From positions 62,001-126,000 of the forward strand of contig JBAQMZ010000053.1 of assembly GCA_049303315.1 (NCBI GenBank): 64,000 nt of DNA, in the 5' to 3' direction. Below, in pieces: positions 49,420-57,716 of the stretch. Origin of the DNA: Methanoperedens sp049303315. GTDB taxonomy: Archaea; Halobacteriota; Methanosarcinia; Methanosarcinales; Methanoperedenaceae. The position numbers were made by a program, and so were the translations under genes. Numbering within the stretch: position 1 is the first letter of the stretch; every line of letters begins with the position of its first letter. A model generated the notes under the pieces. That model saw only the letters and a list, made by a program, of their open reading frames with translations, was not told the origin of the DNA and did not search any database.

Positions 49420-50232
49420 TCATTGATTACTTGCAGCCGGGTAAGAACCCAGTATTTTGAGCATCCCCACTTTATTCTTTATCCTATCAAGAGCGTCTTT
49501 TATTATCCTGTCCTCGATATGTCCTTTCAGGTCTATATAAAAAAGATAATCGCCGAGGATTTTTTTTGTAGGGCGCGATTCTATCTTTGTAAGATCAATT
49601 CCTCTATTTGCAAATTCCCCCAGAATCTCGTAAAGTGCTCCCGGCCTGTTTTTTTCAAGATACACGATGATTGAGGTCTTGTCGTTCCCTGATGGCGGCA
49701 AAGCGGATCTCCCTATCACGATAAAGCGGGTGAAGTTCTCTTTAGCGTCCTGTATGTTCTCATCCAGTATATTCAAGCCGTACAGAACTGCTGATTCCCC
49801 GGATGCTACGGCTGCGATTTCGTTTGATTCACGGGCGAGCTTCGCCGCGTGGGAAGTGCTTGGAGACGACCTTACTTCCACACCCTTAAAATTATTTTTA
49901 ATATATTTCCTGCACTGGGACAGGGGCTGGGGATGCGACATGATTATTTTTATATCTTCCTTTTTTCCTTTCGAAAGAAGGCAGAGTTTTATCGGCACTA
50001 TAACCTCGCCTATTATCTTTAATTGCTGTTCCATAAGAAGGTCAAGCGTGAGGGTGATCGACCCTTCAAGAGAATTTTCAATAGGCACGACACTGTAATC
50101 CACTTCATTTCGCAAAAGCGCATCTACGGCATCTAAGATGTCATCATAGTATCGCAATTCTGCTTTATCATTCCACTGCCTTGCTGCTTTTTCAGAGAAT
50201 GTGCCTTGAGGACCTAAGGTTCCTATTATCAT
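49420..50232 (-). CDS. pheA: Prephenate dehydratase (PheA) with ACT domain
   Basis: GGAG directly before the ATG at 50232 favours 270 residues over the longer frame from 50301. The catalytic domain has TLGPQGTFSEKAA, VPIENSLEGSIT and the Thr-Arg-Phe motif FTRFIVIG; an ACT domain follows (GALYEILGEFANRG, KIESRPTKK) for phenylalanine feedback control. Converts prephenate to phenylpyruvate. Confidence 0.95.
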   Translation of the reverse strand: MIIGTLGPQGTFSEKAARQWNDKAELRYYDDILDAVDALLRNEVDYSVVPIENSLEGSITLTLDLLMEQQLKIIGEVIVPIKLCLLSKGKKEDIKIIMSHPQPLSQCRKYIKNNFKGVEVRSSPSTSHAAKLARESNEIAAVASGESAVLYGLNILDENIQDAKENFTRFIVIGRSALPPSGNDKTSIIVYLEKNRPGALYEILGEFANRGIDLTKIESRPTKKILGDYLFYIDLKGHIEDRIIKDALDRIKNKVGMLKILGSYPAASNQ

Positions 50233-50342
50233 CTTCTCCTTATTCTGAAGGGTAAAAGAAATAGTTTGTTGCCCGAAGCCAGGAGTATGAAAGTTGAGCA
50301 AACGTTTTAAAACCTTCCACTATATTATGGGTGGAGATTATT

Positions 50343-51239
50343 TTGAAAGTAAATGAATATATCCCGTTCATTGGCATGGCACTCATGCTTCTTATCGTTC
50401 AGTTAATTGCGGTTTCTCTTGGTCAGCTTCCTGAGATAAACGAGGCTAAAGTATTTTCCGACCCGAATGCACCGAGCAATGCAATATACTGGATTGCGCT
50501 CATCCTCGTTTTTACCGCTTTTATCCTGTATGTTATAAAAAAGAATAAAAAATGGATGATACAGGCGTTCATCCTGTTTACTGTGGCTTCAACATTATAC
50601 ATTGTTTTTCTTGCAATCTTCTCAAGGTTCTTATCTCTGGAAATAAGTTTTTTCATGACAATTGCGCTTTCAATCGGCCTGACGGTCGCAATGTACAAAT
50701 TCCCCGAATGGTATGTTATCGATATTGTAGGCATACTGATCGGCGCCGGCGCGGCTTCGATTTTTGGCATTTCGCTTGCGATAATTCCAACATTGCTTTT
50801 ACTTGTACTACTGTTAGTTTATGATTATATTGCGGTGTACAGGACAAAACACATGATCGCTCTGGCAGAAGGCGTTATGGACCTGAAACTGCCCATTTTA
50901 CTGGTCATTCCAAAGCACTGGAATTATTCCTTCCTCAAGGAGACGTTCGATAAAGAGGAACGTGAAGCGTTCTTTATGGGGCTGGGGGATGCCGTAATGC
51001 CCACGATACTTGTGGTGTCTGCAAACGCTTTTGCGAAGGCTGACCATTATATACTTCCGTTTTTAGGGGCTGTCAATATGCCTGCTCTTTTCGCCATCGT
51101 CGGCACTTTTGTGGGATTTTCAGTACTCATGGGATTTGTGATAAAGGGTAAACCCCAGGCTGGCCTGCCATTCCTTAACGGAGGCGTTATCCTGGGGTAT
51201 GTGGTCGGGAGCCTGATAGCAGGTTCGCCGATAATTTAA
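50343..51239 (+). CDS. Presenilin/SPP-like A22 intramembrane protease
   Basis: 298 residues from a TTG preceded by GGTGGAG (an in-frame GTG at 50331 is possible). About nine membrane helices. Both catalytic aspartates are present: LLVYDYIAVY (YD motif, ~residue 160) and FMGLGDAVMP (GxGD, ~residue 215), and MPALFAIVGTF carries the PAL motif. Archaeal homologues cut helical membrane proteins or signal peptides. It follows pheA divergently and the next gene is unrelated. Confidence 0.92.
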   Translation: MKVNEYIPFIGMALMLLIVQLIAVSLGQLPEINEAKVFSDPNAPSNAIYWIALILVFTAFILYVIKKNKKWMIQAFILFTVASTLYIVFLAIFSRFLSLEISFFMTIALSIGLTVAMYKFPEWYVIDIVGILIGAGAASIFGISLAIIPTLLLLVLLLVYDYIAVYRTKHMIALAEGVMDLKLPILLVIPKHWNYSFLKETFDKEEREAFFMGLGDAVMPTILVVSANAFAKADHYILPFLGAVNMPALFAIVGTFVGFSVLMGFVIKGKPQAGLPFLNGGVILGYVVGSLIAGSPII

Positions 51240-51274
51240 GGACTTAAACAAAAAGGAAACAGTGAGCCCTCAAA

Positions 51275-52039
51275 ATGACAGATGAAATAATAGATTGGAT
51301 TGTAACAGTTGTTGTAGAGCCGGCTTTAAGTGGAATAGAAGAAACTGGGTTAGTGACTTTTGTATATAAGGAAAAGAAAATAGAGTTCAAAGAAAACAAA
51401 GGAAATCAAAATAATGAAACTGAGCTTAGCATACAATTAAAATCAAAGGATGAGAATCGCAAAACGGAAGTTGATGCTTTGATGAGTCATTTCTTAGGCA
51501 GATTTGAATTGGATGGTACACGTTCTTATCGTTATAAGATACAAAACATAAGAAATCTTAAAACTGGCAAGCAATCGGCATGTGTTAAACTTAAAATCAA
51601 TAAAAACATTGATCCAGAATATGAAAAGTACATCCAAAAAATCGATAACACCGCCGTATCATCAAATAAAGATATAATAGCGAATTCTATCAGTGCATTT
51701 CATTATGCAGATATGGCGATTTCTCCAAACCATGCATACCTTAGTATGACCAATGCCTTTACTCCTTTGATAGAAGATGTTGGAAATCAAGGGCGTACCG
51801 TTCTTAGTGGATTATATGCATCTTGGATACTTTTTAAAAAGAAAATCATTAAAGATGAATCGGAAAAAGAACATTGGGATAAAGAACTTAAATGGATTCA
51901 CGACACCATAGGTGATATTCGATACGAAAACAAACAAGTGAGTGAAAAAGATGTGGAAAGAATTAAGAAATCGTACAAGGAATTCTTAGATATGTATATT
52001 ATGTACAAACAGCAACGAAAAACGAAAGAACTTTTATAA
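51275..52039 (+). CDS. Hypothetical protein, 254 residues
   Basis: Unrecognised soluble protein. It starts with a hydrophobic helix (DEIIDWIVTVVVEPAL), has a Lys/Glu-rich middle and a predicted helical C-terminus. AT-rich codons and many Lys/Asn suggest recent acquisition, as for 30493-31194. Its last codons run into the TTTATAAATTCCTATACG segment. No function assigned. Confidence 0.55.
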   Translation: MTDEIIDWIVTVVVEPALSGIEETGLVTFVYKEKKIEFKENKGNQNNETELSIQLKSKDENRKTEVDALMSHFLGRFELDGTRSYRYKIQNIRNLKTGKQSACVKLKINKNIDPEYEKYIQKIDNTAVSSNKDIIANSISAFHYADMAISPNHAYLSMTNAFTPLIEDVGNQGRTVLSGLYASWILFKKKIIKDESEKEHWDKELKWIHDTIGDIRYENKQVSEKDVERIKKSYKEFLDMYIMYKQQRKTKELL

Positions 52040-52049
52040 ATTCCTATAC

Positions 52050-52079
52050 GTTAAAAAAAGGCAGGCTTAGACGGCCTGC
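52050..52079 (-). terminator. glnK terminator
   Basis: On the minus strand GCAGGC-CGTCTAA-GCCTGC forms a 6-bp stem, then CTTTTTTT. The stem includes the final codons and stop of glnK. It is also a bidirectional candidate, since the plus strand has A7 before the stem. Confidence 0.7.
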
Positions 52080-52405
52080 TTTCCTCTCTCTCCGGTGCTC
52101 AGGCGTATGACTTCTTCAACCGGATAGATGAAAATCTTTCCATCGCCGTTCCTGCCTGTTTTTGCTACCTCGCTTATAGCCTCTATCGCAGGTTCCACGT
52201 TATCATCGTCCACTATAATGTCAAGCTTGAGCTTTGGCAGGAATTCCACGCAATACTCACCAGCCCGCCATTGCAGGCAGACGCCTTTCTGACGCCCGCG
52301 TCCCTGCACTTCCGTAACGGTCATGCTCACTATGCCTTTCTTTTCAAGCCCTACTCGAATTGCATCAAGATTTTCAGGTCTTATTATTGCCTCGATTTTC
52401 TTCAT
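52067..52405 (-). CDS. glnK: Nitrogen regulatory protein PII (GlnK)
   Basis: 112 residues. KKIEAIIRPENLDAIRVGLEKKG, the T-loop QGRGRQKG...WRAGEYCVEFLPK, and GDGKIFIYPVEEVIRLSTGERG with the B and C loops. It binds ADP/ATP and 2-oxoglutarate and plugs the partner ammonium channel. The T-loop Tyr of GEYC is a possible modification site. Located 9 bp after amtB, in the classic glnK-amtB pair but with amtB first. Confidence 0.96.
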   Translation of the reverse strand: MKKIEAIIRPENLDAIRVGLEKKGIVSMTVTEVQGRGRQKGVCLQWRAGEYCVEFLPKLKLDIIVDDDNVEPAIEAISEVAKTGRNGDGKIFIYPVEEVIRLSTGERGKQAV

Positions 52406-52414
52406 TTTCTCACC

Positions 52415-53713
52415 TCACGCGTATGCTCTCTCAGCATGCTGTGCAATGTCAAGACCTATTGCTTCCTCATCCTCACCTACACGCAACCCTATGGTTGCGT
52501 CTATGACTTTTGCAATTATGTATGTCACAACAAAAGCGTACACCCATGTAACTCCAACAGCAGTTATCTGCGTTATGAGAAGGCTGGAATTGCCATAAAG
52601 CAGGCCGTTTGCGCCTGCGGGATTTACAAGAGTCGTAGCGAAGATGCCGGTTGCTATGACACCCCATGCCCCGCCCATGCCATGGCATGCCCAGACATCG
52701 AGTGATTCATCTACGTTTTGCTTCATCCTGAAAAGCATAGCATAGTAACTTATCAAAGCTGCTATTGCGCCTATTGCGATTGCTGCAAGGGGCGTGACGA
52801 ACCCGGAGGCAGGTGTGATGGCTGCAAGGCCTACCACACCGCCGGTTGCAGTGCCGAGAACACTTGGTTTCTTATGATACCAGCTCAGAATCATCCACAT
52901 AAGCGCTGCAGATGCCCCGGCTGTGTTGGTTACCACAAATGCGCTGGCTGAAAGCCCACCGCTTGTTATCGCACTTCCTGCATTAAACCCGAACCACCCG
53001 AACCAGAGAAGAATGGCACCGAGGATTGTCATGGGTATGCTGTGGGGCTCCATTTGGTGTTTCCCGAATCCTTTGCGGGCGCCTATCACGATTGCGACTG
53101 CAACCGCAGATACTCCCGCGCTCACATGCACAACGGTTCCCCCGGCGAAATCAAGGACGCCCATGTTGCGAAGCCAGCCTCCCGCACCCCAGACCCAATG
53201 GGCTATGGGGTCGTATACAAGGGTTGCCCAGAGTAAAGAAAAAATGAGGAATGCACTGAACTTGATGCGCTCAACGAATGCGCCTGTGATAAGCGCAACT
53301 GCAATTATTGCGAACATTGCCTGGAATATCATAAACGCAAGCGAGGGAATGGTGGCTGCATAATCCGGATTTGGCTCCTGTCCTACCCCATTGAGCCCCA
53401 CCCAATCAAGATTGCCAATTACCCCCCCGACATCATGCCCGAATGCAAGGCTATAGCCAAAAAGCACCCATTGCACGCTTATCAATGCAAGGATGGCAAA
53501 GCTGAACATCAGGGTCGAGAGAGAATTTTTCTTCCTTACCATACCGCCATAGAATAAACCGACAGCCGGTACCATTAACATCACAAGAGCCGAGCTTGTG
53601 AGAACCCACGCAGTGTCACTGCCGTCTATTTTCGATTCTGCCGCCTGAACAGGAACGGCGAGTGAAAGAATGCCAATCATCAATAACAGGCTAATTGATT
53701 TTTTCATGCTCAT
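52415..53713 (-). CDS. amtB: Ammonium transporter AmtB
   Basis: 432 residues: signal peptide (MKKSISLLLMIGILSLAVPVQA) then 11 helices. Amt family signatures include TAWVLTSSALVMLMVPAVGLFYGGMVRKK and FAGGTVVHVSAGVSA with the pore His, GALGGTGG-like loops and HGMGGAWG. Imports NH4+/NH3, blocked by GlnK when nitrogen is plentiful. Preceded by the NrpR-like operator. Confidence 0.97.
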   Translation of the reverse strand: MSMKKSISLLLMIGILSLAVPVQAAESKIDGSDTAWVLTSSALVMLMVPAVGLFYGGMVRKKNSLSTLMFSFAILALISVQWVLFGYSLAFGHDVGGVIGNLDWVGLNGVGQEPNPDYAATIPSLAFMIFQAMFAIIAVALITGAFVERIKFSAFLIFSLLWATLVYDPIAHWVWGAGGWLRNMGVLDFAGGTVVHVSAGVSAVAVAIVIGARKGFGKHQMEPHSIPMTILGAILLWFGWFGFNAGSAITSGGLSASAFVVTNTAGASAALMWMILSWYHKKPSVLGTATGGVVGLAAITPASGFVTPLAAIAIGAIAALISYYAMLFRMKQNVDESLDVWACHGMGGAWGVIATGIFATTLVNPAGANGLLYGNSSLLITQITAVGVTWVYAFVVTYIIAKVIDATIGLRVGEDEEAIGLDIAQHAERAYA

Positions 53714-53729
53714 TTTCTCTCCTCTAAAA

Positions 53730-53743
53730 GGTATACGGATACC
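53730..53743. promoter_or_regulatory. NrpR-type operator GGTA-N6-TACC
   Basis: GGTATACGGATACC, a perfect GGTA-N6-TACC dyad, lies 16 bp upstream of the amtB ATG and about 25 bp downstream of a TATA-like TTTAAATATAATAAATA (minus strand), so at the likely transcription start. NrpR is known to repress glnK-amtB at GGTA-N6-TACC in Methanosarcina. Confidence 0.7.
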
Positions 53744-53873
53744 TACTGTATATTTATTATATTTAAATTTAACTCAAACTTAAGGCAAACTGAATCAAGG
53801 GAAGGTTTTTATTACATTACTGCATTAAGAAGGAAAATTATTATTCTGTAATTTAAGTTCAAAGAGGATAATT

Positions 53874-54260
53874 ATGAAATTCCAGGGAAGATCAATTCGC
53901 AAATACACAGGCGGCAGGCTGATTCAGTCAAGAGGCAAGAGAAAATTCGAACTCGGTGGGGAAACCGCAAACACCCATCTTGGGGAAACCATAAGGAAGA
54001 CCGTGAAAACACTTGGCGGGCAGGAAAAAGTCCGTCTCTTGAGGGATAATACCGCAATAGTAACAGACCCGAAAACAAAGACCTCAAAGAAGGTTAAGGT
54101 CGAGACCGTAACAGGAAACCCGGCAAATATTCACTATGTCAGGCGAAATATCGTGACAAAAGGCTCTATAATCAAAACCGAGATTGGAAGCGCCCGCGTG
54201 ACGAACAGGCCGGGACAGGACGGCAGCATTAACGCCATCCTCATAGCCAGTACTTCTTAA
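53874..54260 (+). CDS. rps8e: Ribosomal protein S8e
   Basis: 128 residues, basic, with the S8e signature KFQGRSIRKYTGGRLIQSRGKRK, GNPANIHYVRRN and SARVTNRPGQDGSINAIL. Small ribosomal subunit. TATA-like TTTTATTAC lies ~60 bp upstream and AGAGGATAATT precedes the ATG. The 3' end overlaps the GGR-like gene by 20 bp on the other strand. Confidence 0.97.
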   Translation: MKFQGRSIRKYTGGRLIQSRGKRKFELGGETANTHLGETIRKTVKTLGGQEKVRLLRDNTAIVTDPKTKTSKKVKVETVTGNPANIHYVRRNIVTKGSIIKTEIGSARVTNRPGQDGSINAILIASTS

Positions 54261-55290
54261 AAGTCACCCACAATTCAGGCAGATGCTCCTGTAACTGCCC
54301 GTTATTACAGCAGGCATCCATTTGTTTTCTTTTTTCAAGCGCTCTTGCAAGCGGTTTTCCAAGAAGTTTTTTGATCTGGGTTTCATACTCTAATAGGATT
54401 GTCAAATCATCGTTTTCAAGAGCTTTGATTATTGTATTCCCGGCAATCTCGCCTGCCAGCATTGCATTGTTGATGCCGGCACCGGTGACGGGGTCAGCCA
54501 TTCCTGCGCTGTCACCCACGAGAAGAACATTGTCAAAAACGAGTTTTTCGCGCAGTCCTCCAACCGGCAGGGCGCCTGTTGTATATTCCTGTTTTTCACA
54601 ACAAAACCGTCCCGCAGTACGGGATTTAGAGATAAAAGCATCAAGATGCTCGCGGGGTGAGATTCTGCCTTTTGTTATTCCCAGACCCACTTTCGCGAAG
54701 TCCGCGCCTGTCGGATATACCCAGATATATCCTCCGGGCGCGTAAATTGTATCGAAAAAAATCTCACTTGTTTGCGATAATGTATGTATTCCTTTCATGT
54801 GATACTGGGCGCAGGCTGCAAATCGTTGTTTTTCTAATCCTAAAAGCGCGGCTGTTTTTGAAAAAACACCGTCTGCTCCAACGATTATTTTTCCGGAAGA
54901 TTTCCCATCGCGGAATCTGACGCCTTCCGCTCCCATCCCGACAAGCGGTGAATTCCATTTAATTTCCGCGCCCGATTCCACGGCTTTCATGGCAAGCTCC
55001 ATATCAAATAACTGCCTGTCCACCACAAACCCGTTCATCTGGAAATCATGAAATGATAAATCAGGGAAATACGTGCGCATCCTGGTTATTTTTGACTGGA
55101 TAACCGACTCACCGGGCACCTCTATATTGATTGTACGGCTGATATAACCGGCGCACGGCGACCTGCACGCTGTGTTTTTTTCAAGCACAAGAACCCGATA
55201 TCCGGCATGTGCAACCGTTGTTGCGGTTATCGACCCGGCAGGACCCGCGCCTGCCACGATCACATCATAATCAGCGGTATGTCCATTCAT
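54241..55290 (-). CDS. Geranylgeranyl reductase-family FAD protein
   Basis: 349 residues. FAD-binding GxGxxG (VAGAGPAGSITATT) and a C-terminal VGDSAGMADPVTGAGINNAM (FAD contact) as in digeranylgeranylglycerophospholipid reductases. A Cys in ACRSPCAGYISR corresponds to the substrate-side motif. Lipid saturation is one role, but the operon with split lipoate ligase suggests another substrate. Starts 20 bp before the end of the lplA gene. Confidence 0.85.
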   Translation of the reverse strand: MNGHTADYDVIVAGAGPAGSITATTVAHAGYRVLVLEKNTACRSPCAGYISRTINIEVPGESVIQSKITRMRTYFPDLSFHDFQMNGFVVDRQLFDMELAMKAVESGAEIKWNSPLVGMGAEGVRFRDGKSSGKIIVGADGVFSKTAALLGLEKQRFAACAQYHMKGIHTLSQTSEIFFDTIYAPGGYIWVYPTGADFAKVGLGITKGRISPREHLDAFISKSRTAGRFCCEKQEYTTGALPVGGLREKLVFDNVLLVGDSAGMADPVTGAGINNAMLAGEIAGNTIIKALENDDLTILLEYETQIKKLLGKPLARALEKRKQMDACCNNGQLQEHLPELWVTFKKYWL

Positions 55291-56032
55291 GAGAGTAATA
55301 TTTCGGCAAGAGTGTCTTTGTAAGCATCTTTTCCTTTTTGCTAAGAGTCCCGGGTTTTAACCCGATATGGAATCTATCTTCAAATTTTTGTTTTATTATA
55401 CCCTTTACTTCCTCCATATCGCGCTCTTCCCCTAGCTCCCGGTCAAGCCAGGTAAGCCCTTCCCTGATGGATGCGATTTTCTTGTCAAGGAATTTTTCCA
55501 CCGGGATGTTGGATATCCGAAGCATTTCCTCAATATCAAAATCAAGGAGCAGGGTGCCGTTCTGGAGCAGTTTTCCTTCCCACCGTGTCTGTGCGTTACC
55601 TGATATTTTCCTAGTCCCCGTATTTAAATACGGGGTCACTACGACATCGTTAATGGGCCGAAACGCCGCATTCAGGCCGTAATGAACGAGCGTGTCAATG
55701 AGGACGCCGCATATCTGTTTATAGGATTCGATGATATCGAGGGGAAACAATTCATTGTCTATCGTCCCGACAACGCCATAATTTATCTGCCTGCACCTGT
55801 CATCCGAGAAGGCTATCCCGCCTCCGCTTATTCGCCGTGTGATGGTATAATCCATGCAGCGGGCGAGGTTTAATTCAACATCCGCCTTCTGGAAAAAACC
55901 AAGGATTATGGATTTTTTCGGCGTCCAGAAAAAGAAAGTATTGCCTCCGTCCCCTTTCAATATGGCTTCATCCATTGCCATCATGTCCCGTATGTCAACA
56001 AGCCCAAAGTCAATAAAGCGCCACTCTTCCAT
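55271..56032 (-). CDS. lplA: Lipoate-protein ligase A-type catalytic subunit with inserted peptide
   Basis: 253 residues. RRISGGGIAFSDD near residue 67 is the lipoate-binding glycine loop, and RKISGNAQTRWEGKLLQ carries the catalytic Lys. The bipartite (Thermoplasma-like) ligase lacks its own C-terminal domain, which the next gene encodes. A palindromic element (55613-55638) adds TPYLNTGT right before the RKISGNAQ loop, where relatives have a short turn. Attaches lipoate to lipoyl domains (glycine cleavage H protein, 2-oxoacid dehydrogenase). Confidence 0.88.
   Translation of the reverse strand: MEEWRFIDFGLVDIRDMMAMDEAILKGDGGNTFFFWTPKKSIILGFFQKADVELNLARCMDYTITRRISGGGIAFSDDRCRQINYGVVGTIDNELFPLDIIESYKQICGVLIDTLVHYGLNAAFRPINDVVVTPYLNTGTRKISGNAQTRWEGKLLQNGTLLLDFDIEEMLRISNIPVEKFLDKKIASIREGLTWLDRELGEERDMEEVKGIIKQKFEDRFHIGLKPGTLSKKEKMLTKTLLPKYYSHEWTYR
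55613..55638. repeat. Copy B of in-gene palindromic element
   Basis: The identical 26 bases of 5099-5124 (perfect 20-bp palindrome CCCCGTATTTAAATACGGGG), inside lplA. The minus-strand frame keeps reading TPYLNTGT, the same peptide as in the methyltransferase. Confidence 0.9.
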
Positions 56033-56034
56033 AC

Positions 56035-56313
56035 CTACCCCTCCAGGGCTTTCATTATAGATTCCACGAAATCAGACGGCGACGTTCCCGGGGATTGGAT
56101 ATTTTCTTTTTTGTATGTTTCTTCTATATTTTTCAGGAGGGCTTCACGGTTTGCAGGCGTACCTTTTAATTGTTCAAGTATTATGAAGAGCGCTTCTTCA
56201 GGGAACATAAAAAAATCCCCTGAAATAGTTATATCCTTGATTATGCCGTTTTCCGCGGCAGCGAATGCTCTTATGAGACCTCCCCTGGATTTGTGAATGC
56301 CCTGTTTTGTAGC
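56035..56313 (-). CDS. lplB: Lipoate-protein ligase accessory subunit (LplB type)
   Basis: GGAG 8 bases upstream fixes the ATG at 56313 (92 residues); the frame from 56433 adds 40 poor residues. The protein matches the C-terminal domain of lipoate ligase (LIRAFAAAENGIIKDITISGDFFMFPEEALFIILEQL), which in Thermoplasma is the separate LplB needed for lipoate adenylation. Ends 2 bp before lplA. Confidence 0.85.
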   Translation of the reverse strand, partial: ATKQGIHKSRGGLIRAFAAAENGIIKDITISGDFFMFPEEALFIILEQLKGTPANREALLKNIEETYKKENIQSPGTSPSDFVESIMKALEG

Positions 56314-56419
56314 CATCAGTATTGCTCCAGTTCCAGAAACATCCTGATTATATAAAAAAATATCATTATTGTTTAAGATGATGATTTCCTGATAAAAACA
56401 GTTAGATAAAAAAGGCAGG

Positions 56420-56717
56420 CTAAATGACCGCAATATTCGTGTTTATCAAATCATCAAAGTTTAGCGCCTTCGTTCCTCCAGGATATCCTGTGTGAACCAG
56501 AAAGCCCGCTCCTGAATCTCGGGCAAACATCAATACTGCAATCCTTTGTGAGTTTTCGCTTACATTCGGTCACAAGGCGCAATGGCAGTGTATCGGTCAT
56601 CTCATAACCGGCAAATGAAGCAAATAATCCTTTACCGATAGCGCAGCCTGATATGGGTTTCACGTTTTTAACTCCTATTATAGTATCCAGCGTATAGTAA
56701 ATTACAGTGTTAATCAT
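56420..56717 (-). pseudogene. Apparently frame-shifted gene, unknown family
   Basis: From 56717 an 87-residue frame (stop at 56454) starts well (NTVIYYTLDTIIGVKNVKPI, GCAIGKGLFASFAGYEMTD) but ends in an implausible cysteine- and arginine-rich tail. From about 56560 the +1 frame reads VLMFARDSGAGFLVHTGYPG and continues coherently to a stop at 56420. A one-base indel between 56540 and 56565 would join them. No family recognised; either a recent pseudogene or a sequence error. Confidence 0.55.
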
Positions 56718-56889
56718 GATATTATATAACGCTTGCCTTTATGATTATTATGAGATTCCAATTTTAATTATTCTATAATATCCTGCAAACTTTTAAAGGA
56801 TACAAGAATTTGCTGCGATAACAAAAACAGTGCGATTGCGCATCGCGCATCGAAATCATAATATACGGATATTGCCTTTCGTACAGGGA

Positions 56890-57699
56890 ATGATTATCGG
56901 AGCATCATCTTTTGCAGGGAGTTTTCCTGAATTGAAACATGTTGTTGAATCAATTGAGTTATACGTTCCGAAACTGGGTGTATATGAAGGAACAAAACTA
57001 ATAAAAAGCAGGGTTGGAAAAATCAGGGATTTCCTTTCAACATGCGAGTTATCCACATCTATCCATGCCCCGTATTTCAGCGATGTTCCCAATTATCCGC
57101 ATGAACTGGTTGTTGATACTGCGAGATTAAATGATACCCAGGAAAGACTCCTTGAGGAGAGTATAGCGATGGCTGAGGAACTTGGTTCAAGTGTTGTGGT
57201 TATCCACCCGGGTAGGATGGATGCGGACAGGAATAGGTCTTTTGGCAGTATGATATCAGGATTATCCCGGATTGCACGGTTTGCGGAAGATAGGAATGTG
57301 ATGCTCGGACTTGAAAACAAGGAAGGCACAGACCCGGAGAACCTGTGCTGCCCGGCATCTGAACTCATAAATGCCATAGAGCAAATAAGCTCACCGAACC
57401 TGAGGGCAACATTCGATATTGGCCATGCCAACCTGACATGCGGAGGTGATGCGTCGAAACTGCGCGATTTTGCGCGTGAAATCAAGGAATATGTAATTCA
57501 CGTCCATGTCCACGACAACGGCGGCATGCTGACAGAGAAGTACTGGGGAGACTTTCATGGAGCGCCCGGGACAGGAGGGATAGATTTTTCTGTTCTCAAA
57601 GAGCTTGGTTTTGATGGTGTCTATAATCTTGAAGTGTTTTCAATTGAGGATGTCATGGCAGGGAGGAGGGTACTTGAGGGATTGAAATGTTCACGATAG
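56890..57699 (+). CDS. Sugar phosphate isomerase/epimerase-like TIM barrel
   Basis: I place the start at 56890 (CAGGGA just upstream); the 20 residues before it in the longer frame are poor. 269 residues of xylose isomerase-like/AP endonuclease 2 superfamily: SIHAPYFSD, VVVIHPGRMD, LGLENKEGTD, FDIGHANLTCGG, and HVHVHDNGG with the metal ligands Glu, Asp, His. Substrate unknown; either an isomerase or endonuclease IV-related nuclease. Confidence 0.85.
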   Translation: MIIGASSFAGSFPELKHVVESIELYVPKLGVYEGTKLIKSRVGKIRDFLSTCELSTSIHAPYFSDVPNYPHELVVDTARLNDTQERLLEESIAMAEELGSSVVVIHPGRMDADRNRSFGSMISGLSRIARFAEDRNVMLGLENKEGTDPENLCCPASELINAIEQISSPNLRATFDIGHANLTCGGDASKLRDFAREIKEYVIHVHVHDNGGMLTEKYWGDFHGAPGTGGIDFSVLKELGFDGVYNLEVFSIEDVMAGRRVLEGLKCSR

Positions 57700-57716
57700 C
57701 AGTATCTCTATGAAAG

